The position numbers and the translations under genes are program-made. A stretch of DNA of 64,000 bases from Hyphomonadaceae bacterium (lineage in GTDB: Bacteria; Pseudomonadota; Alphaproteobacteria; Caulobacterales; Aquidulcibacteraceae): contig JAHBYF010000010.1 in NCBI GenBank assembly GCA_019636095.1, forward strand, positions 78,508-142,507. The letters are read 5' to 3'. This document shows positions 46,691 through 55,124 of the stretch, piece after piece. How positions within the stretch are numbered: the stretch's first letter is position 1; every line of letters begins with the position of its first letter. Under the pieces are notes generated by a model that did not search any database, was not told where the DNA came from, and saw only the letters and a list, made by a program, of their open reading frames with translations.

Positions 46691-48369
46691 GAAGCCTCTC
46701 CCACCTGAGCAATTGTTTGACGCGGTCCGTTCGTAAGCATCGCAACTTCTGCCAGAACGATTGGGAGCGTCCACGAACCCGACGACGCAAGATAACGCGG
46801 CTCCCATCGCGGATCGAACTTGTCCTTGAACGCACGCAATCCTTTGAAGCCGTAAAATTGCTCACCGCGCTCGTGCACCAGTTTGCCGACGCGCGCAAAT
46901 AAGGAGGCGTATTTGGCGTCTTCCGCCAAACCGGCGAGCGGCGCCATCCCGAGATCAAAGCTCTCCAACCCTTGGGTCTGAGCCCACAAGAGGATTTCGG
47001 TGAACAGGAAATCCATCAGACCGTTCGGTGTGTTTTTGGGATCGTGGCGCATAAGGTCGACAGCGCCGCGCTTGCGATCCGCCGTTAGCCAAATGTTTGC
47101 GAACGCAACGATGTGCCCGTGGATGCGCGCTATCGCAACGGGGTGGCGTGACAGATAGCTCGGATCGAACGCTCCAAGGGAGAACGCCTTCTCGCGACCA
47201 CCGTGCGCCTCAAGCCATGCATCAGAAACCGGCCGCAAAGCCTCCCACAGGGCTGGCGCATGCGGCGGCTCGACTACCTCGAACACCGCCCCTTCACGCT
47301 CAACAAACTTGCGCCGCGCCGAGCGCAACTTCTGCCGTGCCGATCCGGCGAGAGAAAAATCCTTCAGATCGACAATCGCGTTTTCACCGATTTTCTCGAC
47401 GCGAAAATTCAGATCGAGCAGATCCGGCAACAAATCCGGTGGCGCCGAATACACAACCGGTCGCAGGGACAAACGCTCCGCTTCGGTTCGCAATCCCGCC
47501 AACGCTGCACGCCAATCGTGGCGTTTGCCCACCGGCGGCCCCATCGCGATCAGGCTGCCCCCGCCGCGCGCCGTCATTGTCATCGCGCCGTCGGCAAACA
47601 GAAAGCTCTTGTCGCCTGTGAATGCGAGATGCGCGTCCGGCAGCGCATCTTCCGCGCCAGCAATCACCGCCTCAGCGTGTGCAATATCTTCACTTGCGGG
47701 CGGCGCCGGCGCTCCGCGCGCGCGGCTCAGCAAATACCACTGCGCGCCAACGACCACCACAGCGACCGCCGCCACAGCGAGCGCACGGCCTGGTCGTCCC
47801 AAGTGTTCGCCCGTCAACAACGCCCACCAGGGCGCTGCCGCGAAGTCTGGCCGCTCCCCTGCCCACAACAGCGCGCCCATAAGCGCGATGCCGAACGCCG
47901 CGGCGATCCCAAGCGCAACGCGCGGATCGGGCACGAGATCAATGAGACGTGAGTGGCGATAAAATGCGCGTCGCGTCAGCAGCAACGCCACAGTCACCGC
48001 GCTCGCCGTCATGGCCGCCGCGATGTGACCATGCCGCAGACCCGCGTAAAGGCTAATCGCAAACATCAGCGCAGTTGTGGCCGCCCACGCTGCATCGATG
48101 CGGCGGCTCAACCCAGTGGCCAAGCCCATGAGGGCAACGCCTGCAATGCTGGCCGTGAGTTCGGGCAGCTCGGCAACGACACGCTCCAGCGCGTCGAGCC
48201 CGCGCAACGTTGGAAGCGCAGGTGTGGCGACCGCGACCAGTGTGAACGCGCCCGCCGCGAACGCCAGGGTCGCGGCCACGTGCGGCGCTGCTTCAAATAC
48301 GCGTGCGCGCCAAAGCGGCTCGTTCGCTTCGATGTCAGCTTTCACGTGTCCGGCCATAACGCCAATCAT
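46687..48369 (-). CDS. MprF-like protein with C-terminal LPG-synthase (DUF2156) domain
   Basis: About 560 residues. The N-terminal part (to about 220) has six or so membrane helices; the C-terminal part (about 255-555) is the phosphatidylglycerol lysyltransferase-type GNAT-like domain, with PDLLPDLLDLNFRVEKIGE, then SLGAFDPSYLSRHPVAIARI and KNTPNGLMDFLFTEILLWAQ, LESFDLGMAPLAGL. Family members transfer an aminoacyl group from tRNA to membrane lipids and so change surface charge and resistance to cationic peptides. The flippase part is shorter than in classic MprF. Start uncertain among 48390 (GTG), 48369 and 48357. Confidence 0.82.
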   Translation of the reverse strand: MIGVMAGHVKADIEANEPLWRARVFEAAPHVAATLAFAAGAFTLVAVATPALPTLRGLDALERVVAELPELTASIAGVALMGLATGLSRRIDAAWAATTALMFAISLYAGLRHGHIAAAMTASAVTVALLLTRRAFYRHSRLIDLVPDPRVALGIAAAFGIALMGALLWAGERPDFAAAPWWALLTGEHLGRPGRALAVAAVAVVVVGAQWYLLSRARGAPAPPASEDIAHAEAVIAGAEDALPDAHLAFTGDKSFLFADGAMTMTARGGGSLIAMGPPVGKRHDWRAALAGLRTEAERLSLRPVVYSAPPDLLPDLLDLNFRVEKIGENAIVDLKDFSLAGSARQKLRSARRKFVEREGAVFEVVEPPHAPALWEALRPVSDAWLEAHGGREKAFSLGAFDPSYLSRHPVAIARIHGHIVAFANIWLTADRKRGAVDLMRHDPKNTPNGLMDFLFTEILLWAQTQGLESFDLGMAPLAGLAEDAKYASLFARVGKLVHERGEQFYGFKGLRAFKDKFDPRWEPRYLASSGSWTLPIVLAEVAMLTNGPRQTIAQVGEAS

Positions 48370-48393
48370 AGCGCGCTGGCGAGGCGACACAAA

Positions 48394-48420
48394 ACGGCCG
48401 CGGGGATCGCCCGCGGCCGT
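48394..48420 (-). terminator. Rho-independent terminator of the TonB receptor gene
   Basis: A perfect 11-base stem: ACGGCCGCGGG (48394-48404) and CCCGCGGCCGT (48410-48420) with a five-base loop, followed on the minus strand by TTTTGT. It lies between the receptor stop and the MprF-like start. Confidence 0.85.
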
Positions 48421-48481
48421 GAGTGCTGCCGGCGACGCCGGCTAAAGGAGGGAGCCACCAGCCGGTGGCGCCGTTCGTCGC

Positions 48482-50758
48482 TTAGTACTGCAACCTCAGT
48501 TCAATGCCGATCACACGGCCTTCATTAAGCGGCGAGAAGGTCGGCGGAGCGTTGGCAGGATTGCCGTCGCCGCCAAAGAGCGGCGAGTCAGGGAGGATCG
48601 TGTCGCCACCCCACGTTGCCTGATCGGTCAGGTTGTCGCCGTAGATAGCCAGCGACCAGTTGCCCTGATCGGGACGGTACGTGAAGTTCGCGTCCCAAAT
48701 GTCGGCATCCGATAGCTGACCGACGTTGGTGTCATTGTAGGCTGACGCGTCGCGGTGATTGTAGCCAACACGGCTCGACAGCACGCCGCCGAAGATCGGC
48801 AGATCGTAGATCGCATTGAAGCCGTACGTCCACGGCGCCAGACGCGGGATGTCTTGATCCAAGTCGCCCGCATCTACTGTGCCGCTATTGTCGAGGTCGG
48901 CGGTGACGGAGTTGTATTCGCCGTGCGTGTATCCGACTTGCATCGTCAGCAAGAAGTTGTCGGTGACCGCAAAGCGCGCTTCGAGTTCGGCGCCCTGAAT
49001 TTCCGCCTCACCGGCATTGACGATGACCTGCTGCACGCCCGCCGGGTCCGGCACGTTGGTTTCGCGCTGCATGTTGTCGATGATGTTATGGAAGACGGCG
49101 AAGTTCATACGCGCACGACCGTCCATGAAGTCTTGCTTCCAGCCGATCTCGAAAGAGTCTTGCTCTTCCGGATCGAACGCCTGCGGCGCACCCGAGACCA
49201 GCGCGCTGCCCAAGGTGGTGGTACGGAAGTTTACCCCGCCTGCACGGAAGCCCTGCGCGAAGTACGCATAGAGGTTGGTGTCGGGATTTGGCTCCCATTG
49301 AATGCCAACCCGCGGCGACAGATCATGCCACCGCAGATCAAATGGAGAGTCCGAGTAGTTCAAGGTTTGGGTGTCGATGTTGCCGCCGACCATGAACTCG
49401 CCTGGCACGACCACAGCGCCGTCGAGGTCGTTGGTCGAACCGCGGATCCGCGAGACTTGCGCATCCTTTTCTTCTTGCGTGTAGCGCGCGCCGAGGCTCA
49501 GCGTCAGTTGCTCGTTCAAATGCCAGTCGAAATTGGCAAACGCTGCTTCTGTCGAGAACGTGCCGTTGCCGCCGCCGACGCGGAAGATAGCGCCGCCAGC
49601 GATCGAGCGTTCTTCGACGTAGAAAAGTGTCTGTTCGAACCAGTAGAGGCCCGCGGTCACATCCACGGGGCCGAACGTGCCAGCGTAGCGAAGTTCGTTG
49701 CTCCACTGCTCTTGCAGGTTCACAGCGCGCGAGTGGAAACCGTTGCCGCCAGTCGCGTCGATGTCGCCCGACGAATAGCCCTCATAGTCGCGCCAGCCGG
49801 CAATGTTGGTGATCGTGCCATCGCCGAACGGCACATCGACGTTCACCTCGAAAATCGCCTGCTCCCAGTCGCCGATCGCATAACCGCGATTGTTCACGGT
49901 GAAATCGAATGAGCCGCGCTCATCCTGGCCGAAGCCATGGTTTTGCGCCGCCGGACCATCGCTGTCGCCATAGCCCTGCTCAAGACGCAGAATCATGTCG
50001 ACATTTTCAGTCGGCGTCGCGCGCAACGCGAAGCGGTAGATGTCGAGCGTTGATGCACCGAATTGCGAACCATCGAAGTCGTTGGTGAACCAGCCCGAGT
50101 CATCATTGTGATAGACGGCCAATTTTGCACTCAACAAGCCCGGTGCGAGCGGGCCGGAGATCGAGAAGTCTGCGGTCCACTCTGGGCCGGTCTCGTAGCC
50201 GGCGCGCGCTTGCATTCGAAACACGTCACTCGGCGCGGTGGTGCGAATGAGCACTGCGCCACCGGTCACGTTGCGGCCGTACAAGGTGCCTTGCGGGCCG
50301 CGGAGCACTTCAACCGCCTCCAAGTCGAAATTGTCGACAACGATACCGGCGTTGATGCCGTAATACACGCCATCAACGAAGACGCCGACGGTGGGGTCGA
50401 CGGAAGGAATCGAGCTGTTGATGCCAAGGCCGCGAATGCCGAAGTTGGCGATGCCTGGAGCGGTGCCAATATCTTCCAACTGAACGTTTGGCATCGTGTA
50501 ACTGAGGCTCGACAAGTCGTCGAAGTTCAGAGCTTCGAGCTGCTCACTGCTGAACGCGGTGATCGCACCCGGAACGTCCTGTGCAAGCACGTCATCGCGC
50601 TTGGTCGCGGTGACGACGATATCTTCTTCCGTGAGCGCACCCACGGCGCCTGTTGCCTGCGCCCATGCAGTGCCCGGCGTCAGCGCCAAAGCGCCGCCGA
50701 ACACACTCAAAGCAAGACCGACGGCAGCGCCCGTGCGCAAACCATTCTTTTTCGACAT
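48482..50758 (-). CDS. TonB-dependent outer-membrane receptor
   Basis: A 758-residue receptor with a signal peptide ending near AWAQA (residue 34), a TonB box-like EEDIVVTATKR, a plug domain (ATKRDDVLAQDVPGAITAFS, then RGPQGTLYGRNVTGGAVLI) and a 22-strand barrel ending in an aromatic residue (LRLQY). The sequence type is the broad caulobacterial/sphingomonad class with plug motif VEVLRGPQGTLYGRN; the ligand cannot be told, and iron chelates, sugars or other organic compounds are all possible. It is divergent from a TetR gene, with two palindromes in the 152-base gap, so that regulator probably controls it. Confidence 0.95.
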   Translation of the reverse strand: MSKKNGLRTGAAVGLALSVFGGALALTPGTAWAQATGAVGALTEEDIVVTATKRDDVLAQDVPGAITAFSSEQLEALNFDDLSSLSYTMPNVQLEDIGTAPGIANFGIRGLGINSSIPSVDPTVGVFVDGVYYGINAGIVVDNFDLEAVEVLRGPQGTLYGRNVTGGAVLIRTTAPSDVFRMQARAGYETGPEWTADFSISGPLAPGLLSAKLAVYHNDDSGWFTNDFDGSQFGASTLDIYRFALRATPTENVDMILRLEQGYGDSDGPAAQNHGFGQDERGSFDFTVNNRGYAIGDWEQAIFEVNVDVPFGDGTITNIAGWRDYEGYSSGDIDATGGNGFHSRAVNLQEQWSNELRYAGTFGPVDVTAGLYWFEQTLFYVEERSIAGGAIFRVGGGNGTFSTEAAFANFDWHLNEQLTLSLGARYTQEEKDAQVSRIRGSTNDLDGAVVVPGEFMVGGNIDTQTLNYSDSPFDLRWHDLSPRVGIQWEPNPDTNLYAYFAQGFRAGGVNFRTTTLGSALVSGAPQAFDPEEQDSFEIGWKQDFMDGRARMNFAVFHNIIDNMQRETNVPDPAGVQQVIVNAGEAEIQGAELEARFAVTDNFLLTMQVGYTHGEYNSVTADLDNSGTVDAGDLDQDIPRLAPWTYGFNAIYDLPIFGGVLSSRVGYNHRDASAYNDTNVGQLSDADIWDANFTYRPDQGNWSLAIYGDNLTDQATWGGDTILPDSPLFGGDGNPANAPPTFSPLNEGRVIGIELRLQY

Positions 50759-50795
50759 ATGCTCCCTCCCGCGTGCTTAGAGGTCTATCGCCTCG

Positions 50796-50813
50796 CCATA
50801 CACAGGTGTATGG
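50796..50813. promoter_or_regulatory. Palindromic operator candidate near the TonB receptor
   Basis: CCATACAC (50796-50803) and GTGTATGG (50806-50813), perfect arms with a two-base centre, 38 bases upstream of the receptor ATG. Size and symmetry suit a TetR-type or other dimeric regulator. Confidence 0.55.
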
Positions 50814-50864
50814 TAGCGCCACCCACGGCTACCGTCGACAAAAAAGGCGGGATTGCGGCGTAAC

Positions 50865-50882
50865 TTGCACTACATGGTGCAA
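50865..50882. promoter_or_regulatory. Palindromic operator candidate near the tetR gene
   Basis: TTGCAC (50865-50870) and GTGCAA (50877-50882), perfect arms with a six-base centre, 28 bases upstream of the TetR-family start. TTGCAC may also act as a -35 element. A site for autorepression by the TetR protein is likely (inference). Confidence 0.5.
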
Positions 50883-50910
50883 ACGCAACACGCAGGCTAA
50901 GAACGGCGTC

Positions 50911-51483
50911 ATGGCTTCTCGCACTGCAGCATCAAACACCTCCACCTCACTCGATGCCGACGCTTGGATCGACGCAGCATTCGACGCTCTCGCAGAAGGC
51001 GGCATCGATGCAGTTCGCATCGATCCGCTGGCGAAACGGCTGGGGGTTACACGCGGCAGTTTCTACTGGCATTTCACTGATCGTGCTGCGTTGCACCAAG
51101 CAATGCTGAAGGAGTGGCGCAAGCGCGCGAGCTATCAGGTCGGTTCGCGCATCGATAGCCGGACATCGGCGCCCGACGAACGGCTTAGGCAGAACCTCGC
51201 CCTCCCCAAGTCAACGGCCCGCGCCAAGCGCGCCGCAGCCATCGAACTCGCGATCCGACTTTGGGCGCAACGCGACGCGCAGGCGGCGCGAGCGGTGAAG
51301 CACATCGACGCTGTGAGATTGAAATACTACGCGAAGCTATACGGCGAGATGGGGCTGTCGCCGGTACTCGCGCGCAAACGGGCTTTCCTGTTTTACGCAG
51401 CGCTGCTGGCGCGCGCCTACATCTCCACCGACGACGAGACCGATGTCGGCGACGATCTCGCCAGCATGCTCTCGCTCGATTGA
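50911..51483 (+). CDS. TetR-family transcriptional regulator
   Basis: A 190-residue regulator. Residues 18-65 (DAWIDAAFDALAEGGIDAVR, then IDPLAKRLGVTRGSFYWHFTDRAAL) are the TetR helix-turn-helix; the rest is the helical ligand-binding domain. The frame is open further upstream into the divergent gap and the receptor gene, but the ATG at 50911 gives the normal N-terminus. The divergent TonB receptor and the two palindromes between them suggest it represses the receptor and itself until a ligand, perhaps the transported compound, binds. Confidence 0.93.
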   Translation: MASRTAASNTSTSLDADAWIDAAFDALAEGGIDAVRIDPLAKRLGVTRGSFYWHFTDRAALHQAMLKEWRKRASYQVGSRIDSRTSAPDERLRQNLALPKSTARAKRAAAIELAIRLWAQRDAQAARAVKHIDAVRLKYYAKLYGEMGLSPVLARKRAFLFYAALLARAYISTDDETDVGDDLASMLSLD

Positions 51484-51490
51484 CGTCGTC

Positions 51491-52075
51491 CTAGCGGATT
51501 TTTTCGACCTGGCCGTATTCGAGATCGACCGGCGTTTCGCGGCCGAAGATCATGACCGCAACCTTCAAACGGCCGCGCTCTTCGTCAACTTCCGAAACCA
51601 TACCCTCGAAGCTCTGGAATGGGCCGTCCGAAACTTTGACCTTTTCGCCAACCTCGAAGTGGATTAGCTGGCGCGGTTTCGCTGCCCCGACTTCGGCGAC
51701 GCGGCCAAGAATGCGCTCAACTTCGCGATCGGAAACCGGCTGCGGTTTGTTTTGCGTGCCAAGGAAGCCGGTCACTTTCGGCGTATTCTTCACAAGGTGA
51801 TACGCTTCATCCGTCATTTCCATCTTCACAAGCACGTAGCCTGGGAAGTGACGATGCTGACGAACCTTCTTCGAACCGCGAACCACTTCCGTGACTTCTT
51901 CGGTGGGAACTTGAATGTCTTCGAACTGCTCTTCGAGCCCTTGGCGTCCTGCCTGATCGCGGATCGCCTCGGCGACCTTCTGCTCAAAGTTCGAGTAGGC
52001 ATGCACGATGTACCAGCGCGCTTTGCCAGCGTAGCGCGCTTGCGGCGCCGCCGTCTGTTGTTGTTCCTCGACCAT
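51491..52075 (-). CDS. nusG: Transcription termination/antitermination protein NusG
   Basis: Binds RNA polymerase beta' and links it to Rho or to ribosomal S10. The protein has the NGN domain (ARWYIVHAYSNFEQKVAEAI, then VLVKMEMTDEAYHLVKNTPK and VTGFLGTQNKPQPVSDREVE) and a C-terminal KOW domain (GEKVKVSDGPFQSFEGMVSEV). With the ATG at 52075 it is 194 residues; a GTG at 52087 overlapping secE would add four. It follows secE by 4 bases in the conserved secE-nusG order. The rplK gene that normally follows is 8.6 kb away. Confidence 0.97.
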   Translation of the reverse strand: MVEEQQQTAAPQARYAGKARWYIVHAYSNFEQKVAEAIRDQAGRQGLEEQFEDIQVPTEEVTEVVRGSKKVRQHRHFPGYVLVKMEMTDEAYHLVKNTPKVTGFLGTQNKPQPVSDREVERILGRVAEVGAAKPRQLIHFEVGEKVKVSDGPFQSFEGMVSEVDEERGRLKVAVMIFGRETPVDLEYGQVEKIR

Positions 52076-52079
52076 CGTC

Positions 52080-52322
52080 TCAACCACCCAGCGTGAAGCT
52101 CAAAATGAATTGCATGAAGATGCGCAGCAGGGTGTCGACGATGTAGAAAAACACAGCCGCGGTGATGCCAAAGATCACGACCATAATGGTCGAGACCATC
52201 ACTTCCTGGCGCGTCGCCCAGGTAACCTTGCGGGCCTCCGAACGCACCTCACCGAAAAATCTGAACGGCCCACCGCCTTTGCGCCGGGGTTCTGCTTCCT
52301 GATCGGTTTGGTCCATCGACAT
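52080..52322 (-). CDS. secE: Preprotein translocase subunit SecE
   Basis: The clamp subunit of the SecYEG channel, here the short one-helix type (80 residues). The conserved amphipathic segment is FRFFGEVRSEARKVTWATRQEV, followed by one membrane helix (about 42-64: STIMVVIFGITAAVFFYIV). The frame is open upstream, but the ATG at 52322 gives the expected length. The gene starts 67 bases after tRNA-Trp and is likely part of the same primary transcript, as is usual for the tRNA-Trp-secE-nusG arrangement. Confidence 0.95.
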   Translation of the reverse strand: MSMDQTDQEAEPRRKGGGPFRFFGEVRSEARKVTWATRQEVMVSTIMVVIFGITAAVFFYIVDTLLRIFMQFILSFTLGG

Positions 52323-52388
52323 AAGGGTTCTTCTACTTCCGTGATGCGCTTCAAATCGGACTGGCGAAGCCAACCCGCAAGACGGGGA

Positions 52389-52464
52389 TGGCAGGAGTTG
52401 AGGGACTCGAACCCACGACCCTCGGTTTTGGAGACCGATGCTCTACCAGCTGAGCTAAACTCCT
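52389..52464 (-). tRNA. tRNA-Trp (anticodon CCA), with encoded CCA end
   Basis: On the minus strand a full cloverleaf is visible: acceptor AGGAGTT paired with AACTCCT, D arm GCTCAGCTGGTAGAGC, anticodon stem and loop TCGGT-CTCCAAA-ACCGA with CCA at the anticodon, and T arm GTGGG-TTCGAGT-CCCTC. The discriminator G and CCA are encoded at 52392-52389. The T stem has one U-U pair as read. It precedes secE, the usual neighbour. Confidence 0.96.
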
Positions 52465-52532
52465 AAGGCCCGCTTCCCCAGCCGCCCTCGTGCGGGGGAG
52501 CCCGCGCTGAGTTTGGATTTAGGGAAGGCGGT

Positions 52533-52561
52533 CTTCTATTCTGCCCGCTGCCGCAACGCAA
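52533..52561 (-). promoter_or_regulatory. Possible promoter for tRNA-Trp-secE-nusG
   Basis: On the minus strand TTGCGT (52561-52556) and TAGAAG (52538-52533) are 17 bases apart, about 70 bases upstream of the tRNA. Both elements are moderate matches; no better pair was seen in the gap. Confidence 0.35.
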
Positions 52562-52679
52562 TGGAGGGGCGCTGAAATTGGCGGCTCAAGGTCGGGCGTT
52601 GCCTCCCCCGCAAGCGATCAAGCTGGTCCGCGCCGGGGTCAGAACACAAAAAGAACGCCTTTGCGCGCCGGCATGAACA

Positions 52680-52706
52680 GAACGGCGACCTTTAGGGCCG
52701 CCGTTC
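52680..52706 (-). terminator. Hairpin after the VOC-family gene
   Basis: GAACGGCGACC (52680-52690) pairs with GGCCGCCGTTC (52696-52706) over 11 positions with one G-U pair. No strong T-run follows on the minus strand, so termination may be incomplete. Confidence 0.45.
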
Positions 52707-52734
52707 GCTTGCGTTGCCGAACTTCGCTTGTTGC

Positions 52735-53124
52735 CTATTCGCCGTCGAACAGGACTTCCCAGGTATGGCCGTCCGGATCGGTGAAGTATCCCGAATAGAC
52801 GCCGTCATCGTCGGACGCCGCGATAATCTGCGCGCCTGCCTTCTGCGCTTGCGCCATCACCGCATCCACTTCGCTCTTGCTTTCGGTGAAGTAGCTGATG
52901 ATCGCCTCCGCAGCGCCGCGCGCGGCAGGCCGGTGGCCTAAACGCTCAACGTAGGTGCCGAACTCGCTGCGTTCGAGCAGAACGAGGTAGACGCCGTCGC
53001 AGTCAATTGCAGCGTGCTCCTCGTCTTGCTCCTCGACCGTGAGGCCAAGACCATCGCGGTAGAAGGCAATCGACTTCTGCAGATTCTCGACGGGAACCGT
53101 GACGCACGAAATCGCTGCAGGCAT
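52735..53124 (-). CDS. VOC-superfamily (glyoxalase/bleomycin-resistance fold) protein
   Basis: A 129-residue protein with paired beta-alpha-beta-beta-beta modules typical of vicinal oxygen chelate enzymes: SCVTVPVENLQKSIAFYRDG at the start and GYFTDPDGHTWEVLF at the end, where His and Glu are common metal ligands. Members include glyoxalases, dioxygenases and drug-binding proteins; the role here is not known. GGAGGG four bases before the ATG at 53124 fixes the start; the frame itself opens four codons earlier. It stands alone between the tRNA and the GIN-domain gene. Confidence 0.88.
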   Translation of the reverse strand: MPAAISCVTVPVENLQKSIAFYRDGLGLTVEEQDEEHAAIDCDGVYLVLLERSEFGTYVERLGHRPAARGAAEAIISYFTESKSEVDAVMAQAQKAGAQIIAASDDDGVYSGYFTDPDGHTWEVLFDGE

Positions 53125-53204
53125 ACTACCCTCCAAAATTGTGACGCGAACGCGCGCCTTCGAGGGTCAGAAGTGAATCGATTTGCGAGCCGTTACAAGG
53201 CGGA

Positions 53205-54113
53205 TTAGCGGCCGACCACGACCTCTCCACCGCCAAGCACGCTGCGGTTGATTTCGCCATCAACATGACGCACACGCACATCGCCGCCGCCCAAGATTAC
53301 CGCGTCGAGAGTTCCAGCGCTGCCGCCATGTGTGATGTCGCCACCGCCGGCAATCACAACGCTTAGAGATGTCGCGTGTCCATCACGGATCGTGACATCG
53401 CCCGCGCCTTGCACTGCAATTGAGGTCGGTCCATCCACACGGTCGGCGGTAATGTCGCCTGACCCGGCTACCGACACATTCAGGCCATTGTGAATTTCAC
53501 CAAGCGCAACATCTCCCGCTCCCGCGACGGCGATCTCGGCTCGGCCGGCGCTGCCGAGGCGCAGGTCGCCTGAGCCAGTGACGGAAATTTCTGCTTCGTC
53601 CTCGACGTGGACAATTTCTGCATCGCCACAAGCGTCGAACCGAACGTGAGCTGCCTGAGCCGCCCCTATCCAAAGGCGGACTGCGCCGCTTGCGCTGACA
53701 GTCGCGTTCTGGGGCACCCGGACTTCGATGGTCGGGATCTCGCCGCCACTCAACCGGCCCTGGCGCGTCGTCTGCACTTCGAATCCACTCGCGCCCACGG
53801 CGCGACAACTGCGAATCTGGCGCCGTAGCTTGCCGTCCACGATCAAGCGCCTGCGTGTCACGCGGTACTCTGGCGCCGGCGTGGCGCCGACATTGACATA
53901 ACCAATCGCGACGTCGTTGCGGTTCTCTGGGATCACGCGGACCACAGCTGCGATATCCCGCAACTGCACTTCTTCGGCCTCCGCAAAGCGCGTCAGTGTT
54001 TGGGCGCGCTCAAGGCGTGGCGCCTCTTGGGGTGGCGCTTGCGCATGGGCGGGCGCTGCACACGCCAGGGTCAACAAGGCAGCGGCGGAGCAGCACGTTT
54101 CGGCTAGGCGCAT
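53205..54113 (-). CDS. Secreted head-GIN-type (DUF2807) repeat protein
   Basis: A 302-residue protein with a signal peptide (ending PAHAQA near residue 27). From about residue 115 it shows short repeats with a GxGD(I/V/L) turn, about 21 residues apart (SVTGSGDLRL, AVAGAGDVAL, SVAGSGDITA, AVQGAGDVTI, VIAGGGDITH, VILGGGDVRV, SVLGGGEVVV), which predict a single-stranded right-handed beta helix as in GIN-domain proteins. The function of the family is poorly known; adhesion or surface structure is a common guess. GAGGAGG lies ten bases before the ATG at 54113. Confidence 0.82.
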   Translation of the reverse strand: MRLAETCCSAAALLTLACAAPAHAQAPPQEAPRLERAQTLTRFAEAEEVQLRDIAAVVRVIPENRNDVAIGYVNVGATPAPEYRVTRRRLIVDGKLRRQIRSCRAVGASGFEVQTTRQGRLSGGEIPTIEVRVPQNATVSASGAVRLWIGAAQAAHVRFDACGDAEIVHVEDEAEISVTGSGDLRLGSAGRAEIAVAGAGDVALGEIHNGLNVSVAGSGDITADRVDGPTSIAVQGAGDVTIRDGHATSLSVVIAGGGDITHGGSAGTLDAVILGGGDVRVRHVDGEINRSVLGGGEVVVGR

Positions 54114-54262
54114 GACATCGGGCCCTCCTCGGACCACTTCCCTCTGTCTGTCTGGATGCGCCTCACAAGGCTATCGGATGCAGCAAGAACCGCTTTTCCC
54201 CAATCGGGCGAAATCTACTAGAAAATCAGCGACTAAGATGTGGCCCAACTGCATCGCCGGGC

Positions 54263-54275
54263 GTTAATTATTAAC
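54263..54275. promoter_or_regulatory. Inverted repeat upstream of the first barrel-protein gene
   Basis: GTTAA (54263-54267) and TTAAC (54271-54275) around TTA, in an otherwise GC-rich region and about 90 bases before the start. It resembles a paired regulator half-site, but the spacing (three bases) does not fit the CtrA motif TTAA-N7-TTAA. Confidence 0.35.
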
Positions 54276-54312
54276 AGCGCTGGGGCGCCTAATTGCGAGC
54301 CCGAAACACATG

Positions 54313-54326
54313 GCGCACATGTGCGC
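54313..54326. promoter_or_regulatory. Perfect 14-base palindrome upstream of the first barrel-protein gene
   Basis: GCGCACATGTGCGC reads the same on both strands, 37 bases before the ATG at 54364. It could be an operator or a small hairpin in the mRNA leader. Confidence 0.45.
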
Positions 54327-54363
54327 TTCCCAGAACGGGTGATCACTACAGGGGTTAATACTT

Positions 54364-55089
54364 ATGCGTAATTGGATCATCGGCGCTGCGGCCATCTTGG
54401 CCGTTGCAGTGCCGGGCGTCGCCGCAGCCCAAACCGGCTACGTCGGCGCACAATACGGCAACGCCGACGCTGGCGCCGGCGCTGACGAAGACTTCTACGG
54501 CCTCGAAGGCGCTGTCGCTTTCGCTGGCTCAGGCTCGATCGTGTTTGAAGTCGATGCCGCTGTTGTCGATGGCGACGACAGCGACACTGCCTTCGGCCTC
54601 ACGGGCCACGTTTATGCTCGCAATGACAGCCACCTCTTCGGCGGCTTCATCGGCGTTGCAGACTCCGACGCTGCCGACACCACCTGGTACGGCGGCCTCG
54701 AAGCCAACAAATACTTCACCAACTGGACGCTCGCTGGCGCCGTCTTCTACGGCAACAACGACGACAACGATGTTGATGGCTACGGCGTCAACGTCGAGGC
54801 GCGTGCGTTCATCCACGACAACTTCCGCGTGAACGGCAACATCGGCTACGCCAATGTTGACGCTGGCGCGGGCGACGATGACGTCATGCTCTACGGCGTG
54901 GGCGGCGAATACCAATTCGCTGCGATGCCGATCTCGATCACGGCCGGCTACAACGTCGCCGACTTCGACGGTGGCGACATCGACACCTGGACCATCGGCG
55001 TCCGCTACAACTGGGGCGGCACGCTCCGCGATCGCGACCGCAGCGGCGCAAGCCAAGGCTCGGTTACGGGCGTGGGCTCGCTGTTCTAA
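54364..55089 (+). CDS. Outer-membrane beta-barrel protein (porin-like), copy 1
   Basis: A 241-residue protein with a signal peptide (MRNWIIGAAAILAVAVPGVAAAQ) and alternating hydrophobic strands with many Gly, Asp, Asn and Tyr (VGAQYGNADAGAGADEDFYG, then AVVDGDDSDTAFGLTGHVYA), typical of a small 10-12-strand barrel. The Asp-rich turns may bind calcium. The product ends in Phe (VGSLF), as needed for assembly by the BAM machinery. AGGGG precedes the ATG by nine bases. A terminator follows. A related protein is encoded next (55327-56070). Confidence 0.85.
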   Translation: MRNWIIGAAAILAVAVPGVAAAQTGYVGAQYGNADAGAGADEDFYGLEGAVAFAGSGSIVFEVDAAVVDGDDSDTAFGLTGHVYARNDSHLFGGFIGVADSDAADTTWYGGLEANKYFTNWTLAGAVFYGNNDDNDVDGYGVNVEARAFIHDNFRVNGNIGYANVDAGAGDDDVMLYGVGGEYQFAAMPISITAGYNVADFDGGDIDTWTIGVRYNWGGTLRDRDRSGASQGSVTGVGSLF

Positions 55090-55124
55090 GCGACGCAATA
55101 CCTTCGTTAAGCAACGCAAACTTC

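Noticed and set aside
48755..49912. A 385-codon plus-strand frame inside the TonB receptor gene
   Set aside because: Antisense to a clear receptor; composition is typical of a shadow.
53497..53808. A CRISPR-like array in the GIN-domain gene
   Set aside because: The repetition is at the protein level (GxGD turns); the DNA repeats are imperfect and in frame.
54263..54275. A CtrA binding site before the first barrel gene
   Set aside because: The TTAA half-sites are three bases apart instead of seven.
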